Of a DNA stretch of 64,000 nt, positions 1 through 8,841 are shown in pieces. The stretch is from Selenomonadales bacterium 4137-cl (GTDB lineage Bacteria > Bacillota > Negativicutes > Sporomusales > UBA7701). The notes under the pieces were generated by a model. That model was not told the DNA's origin. It searched no databases and saw only the letters and a list, made by a program, of their open reading frames with translations. Location: contig JAUOZS010000001.1 of the NCBI GenBank assembly GCA_032334055.1, positions 3,868,001 to 3,932,000 on the forward strand. The letters run 5' to 3'. The translations under genes were made by a program, and so were the position numbers. Positions within the stretch are counted from its first letter, which is position 1; every line of letters starts with the position of its first letter.

Positions 1-2
1 CG

Positions 3-1076
3 GCCTACCGCGAACCAGACTTTCGGCAGCCGCGCTTGCTCGACTGCCCCGACGTAGCCGTGCGGCGGGTGGAGAAGGCGGGCGTCGCCCCCGACAACTT
101 TCACGCCACCACCATATTCCCGGAATACTACAAGCTCGGGGGCGAATGGAAGCTATTAAGCCAAAGCCGGATGGACTGCACCGTCGTCCTCGGCGGGGGC
201 GGCAACCTGGAAGCGAAGGAATTCCGTCGCCTGCAGCCGGGCGACATGGTTGCCGTCGGCAGAACCGAAGACGGCAGCGAAGGCATCTACGTCCACACCG
301 CCGGCTTCCGGGAAAACCCCGGCCTGGCGGAAACCTTCGCCTTCCGCACCGGCCGGTCGCGGGAAACCTCCTACTCGCGGGACTACGACCGGCTGTACGA
401 ACTGCTGCGCTTCGAAAAAGACAACGGCTACATCGTCTGGGTGCTGGGACCGGCGGTCGTATTCGACTCCGATTCCAAAAAAGCGATGATCTCCCTGATC
501 GAAGACGGCTACGTCCATGCCATCCTTGCCGGCAACGCCCTCGCGGCCCACGACCTTGAAGGGGCGGTCCTGAAAACGGCGCTCGGGCAGGATATCTACA
601 CCCAGGAAAGCTTGCCGGACGGCCACTATCACCACCTCGACATCATCAACCGGGCGCGGGCCAGCGGTTCCCTGGGCGAATTCATCGGCGGCCTCGCGGC
701 CGACGCCAGCTTAATCTGCGCCTGCGCCAAAAACAACATTCCCGTCGTCCTCGCCGGCTCCATCCGCGACGACGGGCCGCTGCCCGGGGTATTAGCCGAC
801 GTCTACGCCGCCCAGGACGCGATGCGCGCACACGCCCGGAAAGCAACCACCGTTCTCTGTCTCGCCACCCAGCTCCACTCCATAGCCACCGGCAACATGA
901 CCCCCGCCTATCAGGTGGTCGACGGTGTTGTCAGGCCGGCGTACATCTTCAGCGTCGACGTCTCCGAATTCGCGGTCAACAAACTCCGGGACCGGGGCAC
1001 GCTCGAAGTCACCTCGATCGTCACCAACATCCAGGATTTCCTCGTCAACCTCAGCCGTAACCTCGTCAAGGGCTAG
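3..1076 (+). CDS. TIGR00300-type (archaeal ornithine cyclodeaminase-like, LOR/SDH) protein, 5' end cut off
   Basis: The reading frame is open to the window edge, so the N-terminus is missing. An in-frame TTG at 36 is probably internal. The N-terminal part resembles the LOR/SDH conserved region (a GGGGNLEAKEF stretch and an RLQPGDMVAVG stretch), followed by a Rossmann-like half with GPAVVFD, ILAGNALAAHD and VLAGSIRDDGPLPG. Members of this family have been linked to ornithine cyclodeaminase or arginine-breakdown chemistry in archaea and cyanobacteria. Applying that activity here is an inference. The gene stands alone and is followed by a GC-rich hairpin. Confidence 0.75.
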   Translation, partial: AYREPDFRQPRLLDCPDVAVRRVEKAGVAPDNFHATTIFPEYYKLGGEWKLLSQSRMDCTVVLGGGGNLEAKEFRRLQPGDMVAVGRTEDGSEGIYVHTAGFRENPGLAETFAFRTGRSRETSYSRDYDRLYELLRFEKDNGYIVWVLGPAVVFDSDSKKAMISLIEDGYVHAILAGNALAAHDLEGAVLKTALGQDIYTQESLPDGHYHHLDIINRARASGSLGEFIGGLAADASLICACAKNNIPVVLAGSIRDDGPLPGVLADVYAAQDAMRAHARKATTVLCLATQLHSIATGNMTPAYQVVDGVVRPAYIFSVDVSEFAVNKLRDRGTLEVTSIVTNIQDFLVNLSRNLVKG

Positions 1077-1088
1077 CCCGCAAACAAA

Positions 1089-1122
1089 GACCCCGGGGGC
1101 GGTACCCGTCCCCGGGGCCTTA
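1089..1122 (+). terminator. Possible terminator hairpin
   Basis: An 8-bp GC-only stem (CCCCGGGG twice around an 11-nt spacer) sits just after the first gene. Only TTAT follows it, so it is a weak intrinsic terminator at best. Confidence 0.45.
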
Positions 1123-1220
1123 TCCATTGCTCAATGATTTTCCGCCCCCCCCGGGTCGGCTTGACAAACCCTCCCGCCGCGGTTAAACTTAATACACAGC
1201 CTCATAAGACAAGCCTTTCG

Positions 1221-1312
1221 CCCTGAAGGGGAGTAGCTTGCGAGGCAGAGTCAACACACTGGCGGCGACGCCTGGCTCTGCCGTCGGCGCAGCCGATAAG
1301 CGAGACCTTTGG
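1221..1312 (+). promoter_or_regulatory. yybP-ykoY (Mn2+-sensing) riboswitch
   Basis: The leader starts with the family signature GGGGAGTAGC and ends with GCGAGACCTTT. The closing P1 helix pairs CTGAAGG (1223-1229) with CCTTTGG (1306-1312). yybP-ykoY aptamers bind Mn2+ and commonly precede genes for Mn exporters, including TMEM165/GDT1 proteins such as the one directly downstream. The 3' strand of P1 is also part of the terminator stem, so ligand binding should block termination and turn the gene on. Confidence 0.9.
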
Positions 1313-1355
1313 TGTGGTCGTTTTTTCGCGGCCAGACCAATGGTCTCGTTTTTTA
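1301..1355 (+). terminator. Riboswitch-controlled terminator
   Basis: CGAGACC (1301-1307) pairs with GGTCTCG (1342-1348). The stem continues through TTGGT/ACCAA and is followed by six T's. It shares CCTTTGG with aptamer helix P1, so the two structures exclude each other. Confidence 0.85.
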
Positions 1356-1426
1356 GTCCGCCGGAAAGGACGCAGCGCCTGCTCCCCGCGAAGCCGGAGC
1401 TTCCAATCAATCACCCGAGGGAGGAT

Positions 1427-2113
1427 ATGCACGTGACCGCCTACATCGCTTCGATGCTCTTCGTAGTTCTCGCCGAAATGGGCGACAAAACCCAGCTCCT
1501 GGCCATGGCCTTCGCCGCCCGCTACCCCTGGCGAACGGTAATGTGGGGCGTATTCGTCGCCACCATCTTCAACCACCTCTTCGCTGTCGTCGTCGGCAAC
1601 TACCTCACCGCCGTCGTTCCCCTCGGCTACATCAAGCTCGCCGCCGCCGCCTCGTTCGTCGTCTTTGGCCTGTGGACCATCCGCGGCGACTCGCTCGACG
1701 GCGAAGACGAAAAAACCGGCCGCAGCCCCTTCTGGACGGTCGCCGTCGCCTTCTTCATCGCCGAGATGGGCGACAAAACCCAGCTCGCCACCGTCGCTCT
1801 CGCCGCCCAGTATAGCACAATCATTCCCGTATGGCTTGGCACGACCACCGGCATGCTCATCGCCGACGCCATCGGCATCGTCTTCGGCATCGTCATGGGC
1901 AAAAAAATCCCCGAACGCGCCGTCAAATGGTTTGCCGCCATCGTCTTCATCGCCTTCGGCCTTGCCGGCCTCTATGAAGCCCTTCCGGCCGGCGTCGTCA
2001 CCCTGCCTGTCGCCGTTGCCGCCGGGGTATCGCTCGCCGCGGCGATGTACGCCGTCGCCCGCTGGGGGAACAGCGCCGGCGAGGAGAAAACAGCCGCCGC
2101 AACCAAAAAATGA
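1427..2113 (+). CDS. TMEM165/GDT1 family cation (Mn2+) transporter
   Basis: A 228-residue membrane protein with two copies of the family motif EMGDKTQ, one near residue 15 and one near residue 115. This is the duplicated E-x-G-D-K/R-T/S layout of GDT1 transporters, with about three helices per half. Family members move Mn2+ or Ca2+ out of the cytoplasm. The ATG at 1427 follows GGGAGG. An upstream in-frame start would lie inside the riboswitch and is rejected. The yybP-ykoY leader strongly supports an Mn2+ export role. The gene ends in its own terminator, so it appears monocistronic. Confidence 0.9.
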   Translation: MHVTAYIASMLFVVLAEMGDKTQLLAMAFAARYPWRTVMWGVFVATIFNHLFAVVVGNYLTAVVPLGYIKLAAAASFVVFGLWTIRGDSLDGEDEKTGRSPFWTVAVAFFIAEMGDKTQLATVALAAQYSTIIPVWLGTTTGMLIADAIGIVFGIVMGKKIPERAVKWFAAIVFIAFGLAGLYEALPAGVVTLPVAVAAGVSLAAAMYAVARWGNSAGEEKTAAATKK

Positions 2114-2126
2114 TGCCCACCCAAAT

Positions 2127-2154
2127 AGCCGCCCGCGCAGGGGCGGCTGTTTTT
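2127..2154 (+). terminator. Intrinsic terminator
   Basis: Stem AGCCGCCC/GGGCGGCT with a 6-nt loop, followed by GTTTTT. Confidence 0.85.
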
Positions 2155-2243
2155 CCGCATGGCCCTTTTGCCGCGGAAAGGATTGCCAGGCGGCCGGACG
2201 TGCGGTACACTAAACTTAACTGTGCCCACCAGGGAGGATCGCA

Positions 2244-3842
2244 ATGTTCACGAAAAAAACGCTGCTCGCCCTATGCCTGCTCGCCGCTCTTTGCTGGCCC
2301 GCCGTTTTCGCCGCCGCCGCCCCGGCCGTCATCGTCAACGGCTATCAGGACGAAGCCGGCCGGCGCTTTCCCGAGGACGACGTCAAAACCATCGTCGCCG
2401 CCGGCGACGGCTACAACATCTACACCGACGAAGCCAACGGCTTCAGCCTCCGTTACCCCGCCCACATGACCGTCGACTGGTCGCTGTCCGCCGTTCGCAC
2501 CGTCATCGCCGACGACACCACCCGCATCGAAATCTATCATGACGACTTCCGCGGCACCGCCGCCACCGCCGCCGACTACATCCACTACGGCAACAAATAC
2601 GTCAAAGCCTCTCCCCATCACACCATCCTCGCCGACCGCTGGCTGCAGGCGGGCGGCCGCCAGGTTCACCTCCTCGCCTGGACGCGGCCGGCGTTGGCCC
2701 GCGTCAGCGGCGACAAAAACCACTATGCCTCCCTCGAAATCGTCGCGGACGAAAACGACGTATACACCGTCTTCATAAAATCCGCCGTCCCCATCACGAA
2801 CGCCAGCGACATCCTCGCCGGCTTCGCGGTCGTCGACCGCCGGGGCGTCCCCCGCAACTACAAGCGCTATGCCCCCTCCCGCACGCCTATGAACGCCGAG
2901 ACCGCCGCCTTCTTCGGCCGCTACTTCGGCGATCGCGCCCCGCTCACCTGGGGCATCTTCGAACCCTCCGCCCCCCAGACCCTCGGACCCCTGGCCGCCA
3001 TCGAAAAGCGCCTCGACTTCACCTTTCCCGTCCTCCTTCACTATCAAATGTTTGACGAGCAGTTCCCCGTCTGGGGGCTCGACAATGCCTACCGGAACGG
3101 CAAATATGTCGAACTGACCCTCCAGACAGTATTCTCCGGAGAGGTCAACGCCCTGTGGGCCACCGAAAACCGCAACGCCGGCATGGTCTACGCCATCCTC
3201 GACGGCCGCTACGACGACTACTTTGCCGCCTACGCCGACAAACTCAAAGCCTTCGGACACCCCGTTCTCTTCCGCCTCAACAACGAAATGAACGGCGACT
3301 GGTGCTGGTACTCCGCCTTCTACACCGGCAAGGACGCCGACCTCTATCAGGCCCTGTGGCGCTACATCCACGACCTCTTCGTCGCCCGCGGCGTCGAAAA
3401 CGTCGTCTGGGTCTGGAACCCTCACGACGTATCCCTGCCCGCCTTCAAATGGAACAACTACCTCGCCTATTACCCCGGCGACGCCTATGTCGACGTCATC
3501 GGCCTCACCGGCTACAACAACGGCACCTACTTCCCCGGCGAACGCTGGCGGGAATTTGCCGAAATCTATCCCGCCCTCCACGACGAATACGCCAACCACA
3601 TCGACAAGCCTTTCATGATCACCGAATTCGCCTCCAACTCGGTCGGCGGCGACAAAGTCGCCTGGATTCACGGCATGTTCGACGGGATAAAGAAACTCGA
3701 CCGCCTCAAAGTCGCCGTCTGGTGGAGCGGCGTCGACTTCGACCGGCAGGGCAATCCGGGGCGGATCTACCTCATCAACGAAAACGACGCGGTCCTCGAC
3801 GCCTTCAGGGAAAGATTGAAAGAATACAAAGGCGGCCGGTGA
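2244..3842 (+). CDS. Secreted glycoside hydrolase, family 26-like
   Basis: A 532-residue protein that starts with a clear signal peptide (basic MFTKKT, hydrophobic core, then AAAAP). About 180 residues of an unrecognised N-terminal region follow. The C-terminal part matches a GH26-type TIM barrel: LNNEMNGDWCW carries the likely acid/base Glu near residue 348, and ITEFAS carries the likely nucleophile Glu near residue 461. GH26 enzymes cleave beta-mannan or related beta-glycans. The true substrate is unknown, and a role in the producer's own exopolysaccharide is possible because a diguanylate cyclase follows. The start is supported by GGGAGG eight bases upstream. Confidence 0.8.
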   Translation: MFTKKTLLALCLLAALCWPAVFAAAAPAVIVNGYQDEAGRRFPEDDVKTIVAAGDGYNIYTDEANGFSLRYPAHMTVDWSLSAVRTVIADDTTRIEIYHDDFRGTAATAADYIHYGNKYVKASPHHTILADRWLQAGGRQVHLLAWTRPALARVSGDKNHYASLEIVADENDVYTVFIKSAVPITNASDILAGFAVVDRRGVPRNYKRYAPSRTPMNAETAAFFGRYFGDRAPLTWGIFEPSAPQTLGPLAAIEKRLDFTFPVLLHYQMFDEQFPVWGLDNAYRNGKYVELTLQTVFSGEVNALWATENRNAGMVYAILDGRYDDYFAAYADKLKAFGHPVLFRLNNEMNGDWCWYSAFYTGKDADLYQALWRYIHDLFVARGVENVVWVWNPHDVSLPAFKWNNYLAYYPGDAYVDVIGLTGYNNGTYFPGERWREFAEIYPALHDEYANHIDKPFMITEFASNSVGGDKVAWIHGMFDGIKKLDRLKVAVWWSGVDFDRQGNPGRIYLINENDAVLDAFRERLKEYKGGR

Positions 3843-3898
3843 CAAGCGGCAGCATCATGGCAAATCGGCGATAACGAACGGCACGGGAGGTATAATCC

Positions 3899-5551
3899 AT
3901 GAACATGCCGGCGAAGCCGACGGCCGGCGAACGGCCGCCGGCGGGAAAAGCCGCGGGGCCGCTCAGCCTGCAGCGGCTGCTGGTAGTTGTCCTGATCGCC
4001 TTGGCTGCGGTAGGCTTCTATCAGCTGTGGACGGCACGGGTGGAAAGAGCGCTGCTCGTCGCCGAAACGCAGCTGATCGACTCCCAGATCGCCCTAAAGG
4101 CCACCCTCTTTGCGGCCACCGCCCAGCTCGACCTGCTCCGCGTCGGCCTTGAGCAGGCACTCGACGACCCGGCCCCCCGGCCGTTGCCGTCCGCTCACGA
4201 CTGGCTGCTCCCCGTTCCCGGGCGGGATGCCTTCAGCGGCCCGACACCCTTACTGTCGCCCGGCGTTCCGGCCACCCACGTCACCCTCGGCGCCCCCCTG
4301 CCCGCGTCCGGCGGCGAACGGGCCCGGGAGCTGGCCGCCGCCGCGACGCAAGCGCCGCTGTTCGCCGCCGTCAAAAATAACCTCGGCAACGCTTCCTGGG
4401 TCTACTACTATTCGCTCAACCGGCTGCTGGTCGTCCACCCCTACGAGCCGGGCAGCATCAGCTGGTCCGACGCCCTCCTCGCCCGAGATACCTTCGTCAA
4501 CGCCTCCCCGGCCCGCAACCCCGGCCGCGGCTACTACTGGAGCAACGTCTACGCCGACAGCGCCGGCAAGGGGCTGATGTGCTCGGTCGTCAACCCCGTA
4601 TACGACCGTGCGGGCCGCTTCCGCGGCGTCGTCGGTTTCGACTTCACCGTCGACAGCCTCATCGGCTACCTCACCGGCGAAGAACTCGCGATCGGCACAC
4701 CCTTCATCGTCAACAAGAACGGTCAACTGCTCGCCCATCCCACCCTCGTCAAATCATCGGACAGCAGGGTCAGCACCCTGGAGGACGCCCTGCCGGCCCC
4801 GCTCAGGCCCGCCGCCAACCGGCTGCTGGAAATCCATCCGGGCGGGTTCGCCGCTATCGGCGACGCCTACGTAACCGCGCTCGACCTGGGGACAGCCCCC
4901 TGGCGGGTCCTGTTCGTCGTCGACAAACGGCGACTCGGCCTTTCCGTCCTCGGCGACATGCGCTTCGAGCTAGCCGGCATGGGGCTGCTGCTGCTCGCCC
5001 TGTTCTTCTTCCTCAGGAACGTCCGCCTGACCGAGGAACTGGCCCGCCTGGCCGTAACCGACCCCCTCACCGGCCTGGCCAACCGCCGCCGCTTCATGGA
5101 CGCCCTGCACGGCGAAATCGGCCGGAGCCGTCGCAGCGGTCGCCCTTTCTCGCTATTGATGCTCGACATCGACCACTTCAAACACGTCAACGACACCTAC
5201 GGGCACAACCTCGGCGACAAAGCCATAATGGCCCTGGCGGAAACGCTTGCCGCCGGAATCAGGGAAATCGACATCGCCGGCCGTCTCGGGGGCGAAGAAT
5301 TCGGCGTCATCCTCGCCGACACCGGCCTCGCGGGTGCCCTCGTCGCTGCCGAACGGCTGCGGCAGGCCGTCGCGGCGGTGAACATCGCCGCCGGGGACGG
5401 CGCGGCCTTCCGGATCACGGTCAGTATTGGCGCCGCCGAGCAGGGCGGGGAGGGGGGCAGCCCCGAGGAACTTATGCACCGGGCCGACACCGCGCTTTAC
5501 GCCAGCAAAAACAGCGGGCGAAACCGGGTCACGGCCAATAACGGACAATAA
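3899..5551 (+). CDS. Diguanylate cyclase with extracytoplasmic sensor domain
   Basis: A 550-residue protein with a transmembrane segment near residues 24-44, a long extracytoplasmic region resembling a dCache/Cache sensor (YYWSNVYAD, GVVGFDFTVDSL), and a second transmembrane segment near 355-375. A C-terminal GGDEF domain follows. The active-site motif is GGEEF near residue 464. The product-inhibition I-site RxxD (REID) lies five residues before it, so an active, feedback-controlled c-di-GMP synthase is expected. The gene lies 56 bp after the GH26 gene and may share its transcript. Confidence 0.9.
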   Translation: MNMPAKPTAGERPPAGKAAGPLSLQRLLVVVLIALAAVGFYQLWTARVERALLVAETQLIDSQIALKATLFAATAQLDLLRVGLEQALDDPAPRPLPSAHDWLLPVPGRDAFSGPTPLLSPGVPATHVTLGAPLPASGGERARELAAAATQAPLFAAVKNNLGNASWVYYYSLNRLLVVHPYEPGSISWSDALLARDTFVNASPARNPGRGYYWSNVYADSAGKGLMCSVVNPVYDRAGRFRGVVGFDFTVDSLIGYLTGEELAIGTPFIVNKNGQLLAHPTLVKSSDSRVSTLEDALPAPLRPAANRLLEIHPGGFAAIGDAYVTALDLGTAPWRVLFVVDKRRLGLSVLGDMRFELAGMGLLLLALFFFLRNVRLTEELARLAVTDPLTGLANRRRFMDALHGEIGRSRRSGRPFSLLMLDIDHFKHVNDTYGHNLGDKAIMALAETLAAGIREIDIAGRLGGEEFGVILADTGLAGALVAAERLRQAVAAVNIAAGDGAAFRITVSIGAAEQGGEGGSPEELMHRADTALYASKNSGRNRVTANNGQ

Positions 5552-5570
5552 CCGGGCGCCATAGCCTTCA

Positions 5571-5614
5571 AAAGTACATCCCGCAGCCATACCGGCGGCG
5601 GGATGTACTTTTTA
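5571..5614 (+). terminator. Strong intrinsic terminator
   Basis: A perfect 14-bp stem, AAAGTACATCCCGC with GCGGGATGTACTTT, followed by T's. Confidence 0.85.
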
Positions 5615-5628
5615 TAATATTGCGAATA

Positions 5629-5658
5629 TTGGTACTGCAAACCTTTAAATGGTATAAT
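5629..5658 (+). promoter_or_regulatory. Likely promoter for the symporter pair
   Basis: A consensus -10 TATAAT (5653-5658), with a -35-like TTGGTA 18 nt upstream. It lies between the preceding terminator and the small accessory gene. Confidence 0.6.
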
Positions 5659-5721
5659 TTGGATAAGAATAAACCTGCTCGATAACCGAAAATCCCACAA
5701 AAACGGCGAGGGGGTGAAAAA

Positions 5722-5850
5722 ATGGATGCGCTGGTTGCCGCGGGATACATCATAACCGTTCTGCTGATTTGCTTTAATACCTACCTTGTACTGAACCGGG
5801 ATGTACAGATCGACCAGGAGCATGAGCCGCGCGAAGGCCCGGAAGGATAA
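5722..5850 (+). CDS. Small single-helix symporter accessory protein
   Basis: A 42-residue open frame starting MDALVAAGYIITVLLIC, with one hydrophobic helix (about residues 4-22) and an acidic, charged C-terminal tail. It has its own ribosome site (GAGGGGGTG) and ends 19 bp before the symporter start, inside the same transcript. Short one-helix proteins directly ahead of SSS-family symporters are known in Firmicutes and are thought to assist the transporter. That role is inferred here from position and shape. Confidence 0.75.
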   Translation: MDALVAAGYIITVLLICFNTYLVLNRDVQIDQEHEPREGPEG

Positions 5851-5869
5851 AGGAAAGGAGGACCCGATA

Positions 5870-7447
5870 ATGGAGGACTATCTGTCCAAGTACGGCGTCA
5901 TTATCGCCATGATGATCGTCTATATGGCCTTTTCCCTTTGGATCGGCTACTATTTCAAGAATAAAGCGCAGAAAGGCGTGTCGGAATACTATGTCGCCAA
6001 ACGGGAGATCCCCGGCTGGGTCGTCAGTTTGGCGTTCTACTCCACCTTTATCAGCACCAACACCTATATCGGCCAGGCCGGAGCGGCGTTCAGATTCGGC
6101 CTCACCTGGATATGGCAGGCGGTTGTCTGGACGATCTTCTGCATCATATCCTGGCATGTGCTCGGGCCGCGTTTGCGCAACCAGACGGCGAGGCTGGGGT
6201 CGGTCACCCTGCCCGACTACTTCGACTTCCGCTACCAAAGCCCGCTGTCGAAGCATATCAGAGTCCTCGCCGCGGTCATCATCGTCTTTTCCACCCTGTG
6301 GTACATGGTGGCGATCGCCAAAGGCTGCGCCCACCTGCTCGACTCCATCCTCGGCATACCCTACTGGGCGGGGGCGTTCGCCGTCATCTTCCTCACCGCC
6401 CTCTACACCGTCTGGGGCGGTATGTACAGCGTCCTCTGGACCGACGCCATGCAGGGCGTCATCATGTTCTTCGTCGCCATCCTGATGGCGGCGGTGCCCT
6501 TCCTGTACGTCGGCGACATCGGCGCGGTCTTCGAAGCCATGCGGACAACCGACCATCTTACGGCGGCCGGCAAACCCATCGGCGGCGGCCTGCTAGAATT
6601 CGGCGCCCTGGTCGCCCCCGCCTACGTACTGGGGATTGCCGCCTCAGTCGGCATCAAGCAGGTTGCCGAGCCCCGCTGCCTGATACGCTTCTACTCCATC
6701 AAAGACAAAGCGGCCATGAAGACGGCGATGCTCTGGACGCCCATCCTCATGGGCATATCCCTGATCTGCGTCTTCGGCATCGGCGCTTACGTCCACGCCA
6801 TGGTCGACGCGAAAGAAGCGGCCATGCTCATGAAAAGCACCGACAAAGTTATCGGCTTCATGCTCGACAAGTACGACAGCACCTGGCTGTCAGGCTTCTG
6901 CATCGTCGGCCTGTTCGCGGCCGGCATGTCCTCGCTGGCGTCCGTCACCCTGATTGTCGGCACCGCCTGCATCCAGGACATCCGCAACATCATGGGGCGG
7001 CCGCTGGCGGCCGGCGCGACGATCGTCTGGACGAAAGTAGCCATGGTAGCGTACTGTGTGCTCGTATTCCTCGTCACCATCAGGCCTCCGGCCGGCATCG
7101 TCGAACTGACGGCCTTCTCGGGAGCGATCTTCGGCGCCAGCTACTTCCCGGCGGTATACGGCGGGCTCTACTGGCGCTGGGGCACCGGCCACGGCGCGTT
7201 CTACTCCATGCTCGCCGGGCTGGTGTCGTGCATCGCCTGGCGGTACCTCATCCGTTTCGACGTGCCGGGCATGAGAAATATCCACGAAATCTTTCCATCC
7301 TTCGTCATCAGCATCATCATCTTCGTCATCGTCAGCAAGCTGACCCAAAAATATGCGCCGAGCGAAGAGCGGCTAAACCAGGTATTTGAAAACCTGGACG
7401 GCGAGCAAGCCGGTACCGGGCAAACACCGGCCCGCCCCGCCGGCTAA
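5870..7447 (+). CDS. Sodium:solute symporter (SSS family)
   Basis: A 525-residue polytopic protein with about 13 helices. It shows the SSS-type opening (YYVAKREIPGW, then STFISTNTYIGQAG), LPDYFDFRY after helix 3, and the ALYTVWGGMYSVLWTDAMQG signature near residue 190. The family couples Na+ entry to uptake of sugars, amino acids, carboxylates or vitamins. The substrate cannot be read from the sequence. The chosen ATG follows AAAGGAGG. An upstream in-frame start would overlap the small accessory gene. Confidence 0.88.
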   Translation: MEDYLSKYGVIIAMMIVYMAFSLWIGYYFKNKAQKGVSEYYVAKREIPGWVVSLAFYSTFISTNTYIGQAGAAFRFGLTWIWQAVVWTIFCIISWHVLGPRLRNQTARLGSVTLPDYFDFRYQSPLSKHIRVLAAVIIVFSTLWYMVAIAKGCAHLLDSILGIPYWAGAFAVIFLTALYTVWGGMYSVLWTDAMQGVIMFFVAILMAAVPFLYVGDIGAVFEAMRTTDHLTAAGKPIGGGLLEFGALVAPAYVLGIAASVGIKQVAEPRCLIRFYSIKDKAAMKTAMLWTPILMGISLICVFGIGAYVHAMVDAKEAAMLMKSTDKVIGFMLDKYDSTWLSGFCIVGLFAAGMSSLASVTLIVGTACIQDIRNIMGRPLAAGATIVWTKVAMVAYCVLVFLVTIRPPAGIVELTAFSGAIFGASYFPAVYGGLYWRWGTGHGAFYSMLAGLVSCIAWRYLIRFDVPGMRNIHEIFPSFVISIIIFVIVSKLTQKYAPSEERLNQVFENLDGEQAGTGQTPARPAG

Positions 7448-7476
7448 CCCCTGCGAAAAAATAGCGCCCAGCCAGC

Positions 7477-7508
7477 AAGCGCCCGCCGGATGGCTCCGGC
7501 GGGCGCTT
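7477..7508. terminator. Convergent inverted repeat, probable bidirectional terminator
   Basis: A 13-bp perfect stem, AAGCGCCCGCCGG/CCGGCGGGCGCTT, between two convergent genes. It has no long T-run on the plus side. On the minus side a T-rich stretch follows after about 15 nt. Confidence 0.5.
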
Positions 7509-7529
7509 CCGATAATTTAACAGGCCCGG

Positions 7530-8615
7530 TCAGGCTTCGCCGTACATGGCGCAGCGGATGCCGGCTGGAGTTAGGCATTTGTTACAGGAAACGCACCTTG
7601 CCCCGCTCCTGTCTCCCGACCGCCAGCGCTCAAGCAGGCGCGGCTCGGCGATCAGCGGCCGGCACAGGGAAAAATAAGCGATCTTGGTATCCTGCAACAA
7701 CCGCTTCATCACCTCCGGAGAACGGAGGCCCCCGACCAAAATGACCGGCGCCGTCACCTCGTTGGCGATCCTGGCAGCGTATTTCGCGAAATAAGCCTCC
7801 TGGTCAGGAGAGGTAATATCGCGGCGGACGGTGCATTTCTCCCTGAACGCCGACAGGCCGCCGCTGATTTCCAGCCCGTCGATCCCCTTCTCGGCCAGGA
7901 GCCGGCACGTATACAAGCTGTCGGCGAACGACATCCCGCCATCGACAAAGTCATCGCAGTTGACTTTGGCCAGGATGACGAAATCAGGCCCCGTCTGCCG
8001 ACGGATCGCCTCATACACTTCCAATAGAAGCCTGGCCCTGTTTTCGGCCGGGCCGCCGTAGCCGTCCGAGCGGCGGTTATAATACGGACTCAGGAACTGG
8101 CTCAGCAAAAACCCATGGGCGGCGTGAATCTCCACCCCGTCGAACCCGGCCGCTTTTGCCCTGCCTGCAGCCGTCGCAAACCCTGCGGTCAACCGCGCGA
8201 TATCGGCTTCCGTCATCGCCTTGCCCGTCCTGCCGGTGCCCAGATCGGGTACAGCCGAGGGGCTGTAGACGTCCGGGCCGCTCTCATAAGGCGACTGCGG
8301 TCCCCCGTACCCGATCTGCAGCACTACCTTGCCGCCCTCCGCATGGACTTTGTCGGTCAACTTGCGGAAGCCGTCGAGCAGCGAATCGTCGTGGATGCCG
8401 CACATCGCCGGCAGCCCCTGGCCGTCAGGCAGAACATAAACCCAGCCGGTGACAATCAGCCCTACCTGGCTGCGGGCCGCCTCACCATATGCCGCGATCA
8501 TCCTCTCGGTTACGCCGCCGCGCTCGTCGGCCGCGAAATCCATCGTCGCGGCGCGGATAAAACGATTTGCCAGGGGCAGGCCGTTGATTGTCGTACTGTC
8601 GAATAGAGTCTTCAT
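7530..8615 (-). CDS. NADH:flavin oxidoreductase, old yellow enzyme family
   Basis: A 361-residue FMN-dependent TIM-barrel enzyme. It carries the OYE signature HAAHGFLLSQFLSPYYNRR and GYGG, FMN contacts in ANRFIRAATMD, and the C-terminal phosphate-binding region ILVGGLRSPE. The C-terminal tail has CVSCNKCL plus a later Cys, which resembles the Fe-S ligand set of 2,4-dienoyl-CoA-reductase relatives, but the protein stops before their second flavin domain. The start at 8615 follows AAAGGAGTG. A TetR regulator with matching operators lies upstream on the same strand, so the gene is probably induced by a small electrophile or similar compound. Confidence 0.9.
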   Translation of the reverse strand: MKTLFDSTTINGLPLANRFIRAATMDFAADERGGVTERMIAAYGEAARSQVGLIVTGWVYVLPDGQGLPAMCGIHDDSLLDGFRKLTDKVHAEGGKVVLQIGYGGPQSPYESGPDVYSPSAVPDLGTGRTGKAMTEADIARLTAGFATAAGRAKAAGFDGVEIHAAHGFLLSQFLSPYYNRRSDGYGGPAENRARLLLEVYEAIRRQTGPDFVILAKVNCDDFVDGGMSFADSLYTCRLLAEKGIDGLEISGGLSAFREKCTVRRDITSPDQEAYFAKYAARIANEVTAPVILVGGLRSPEVMKRLLQDTKIAYFSLCRPLIAEPRLLERWRSGDRSGARCVSCNKCLTPAGIRCAMYGEA

Positions 8616-8758
8616 CACCAAACACTCCTTTTTACCATAATTGTTCGTCCCGGGGCGACGCAACAACTGCCCTCCTCTCCATTCCGGCCTCCCGTGGCCG
8701 TCGATAAGCTTCCGGCTGCATTCTGACGCCTACTTGGGTGCGCACAGTGGCAGACGGT

Positions 8759-8788
8759 ATTATGGAATGATCGTCCCGATATCGGCAA
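8759..8788 (-). promoter_or_regulatory. Promoter of the oxidoreductase gene with TetR operator in the spacer
   Basis: On the minus strand, -35 TTGCCG (8783-8788) and -10 CATAAT (8759-8764) are separated by 18 nt. The spacer contains an operator-like GGAATGATCGTCCC (8764-8777), so a bound repressor would block RNA polymerase. Confidence 0.6.
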
Positions 8789-8795
8789 AAATTAT

Positions 8796-8809
8796 GGAAC
8801 GATCGTTCC
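8796..8809. promoter_or_regulatory. TetR operator, perfect palindrome
   Basis: GGAACGATCGTTCC is a perfect 14-bp palindrome just upstream of the oxidoreductase promoter. It closely matches two more sites at 8764 and 9458. Confidence 0.7.
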
Positions 8810-8841
8810 TCAATTAGCAAAAAAACAAATGCGGGTACATA

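Noticed and set aside
2271..3845. A 524-residue open frame on the minus strand across the GH26 gene
   Set aside because: Its composition (Val, Gly, Asp and Glu runs) is what a third-position GC bias produces opposite a real gene. It has no motif or ribosome site.
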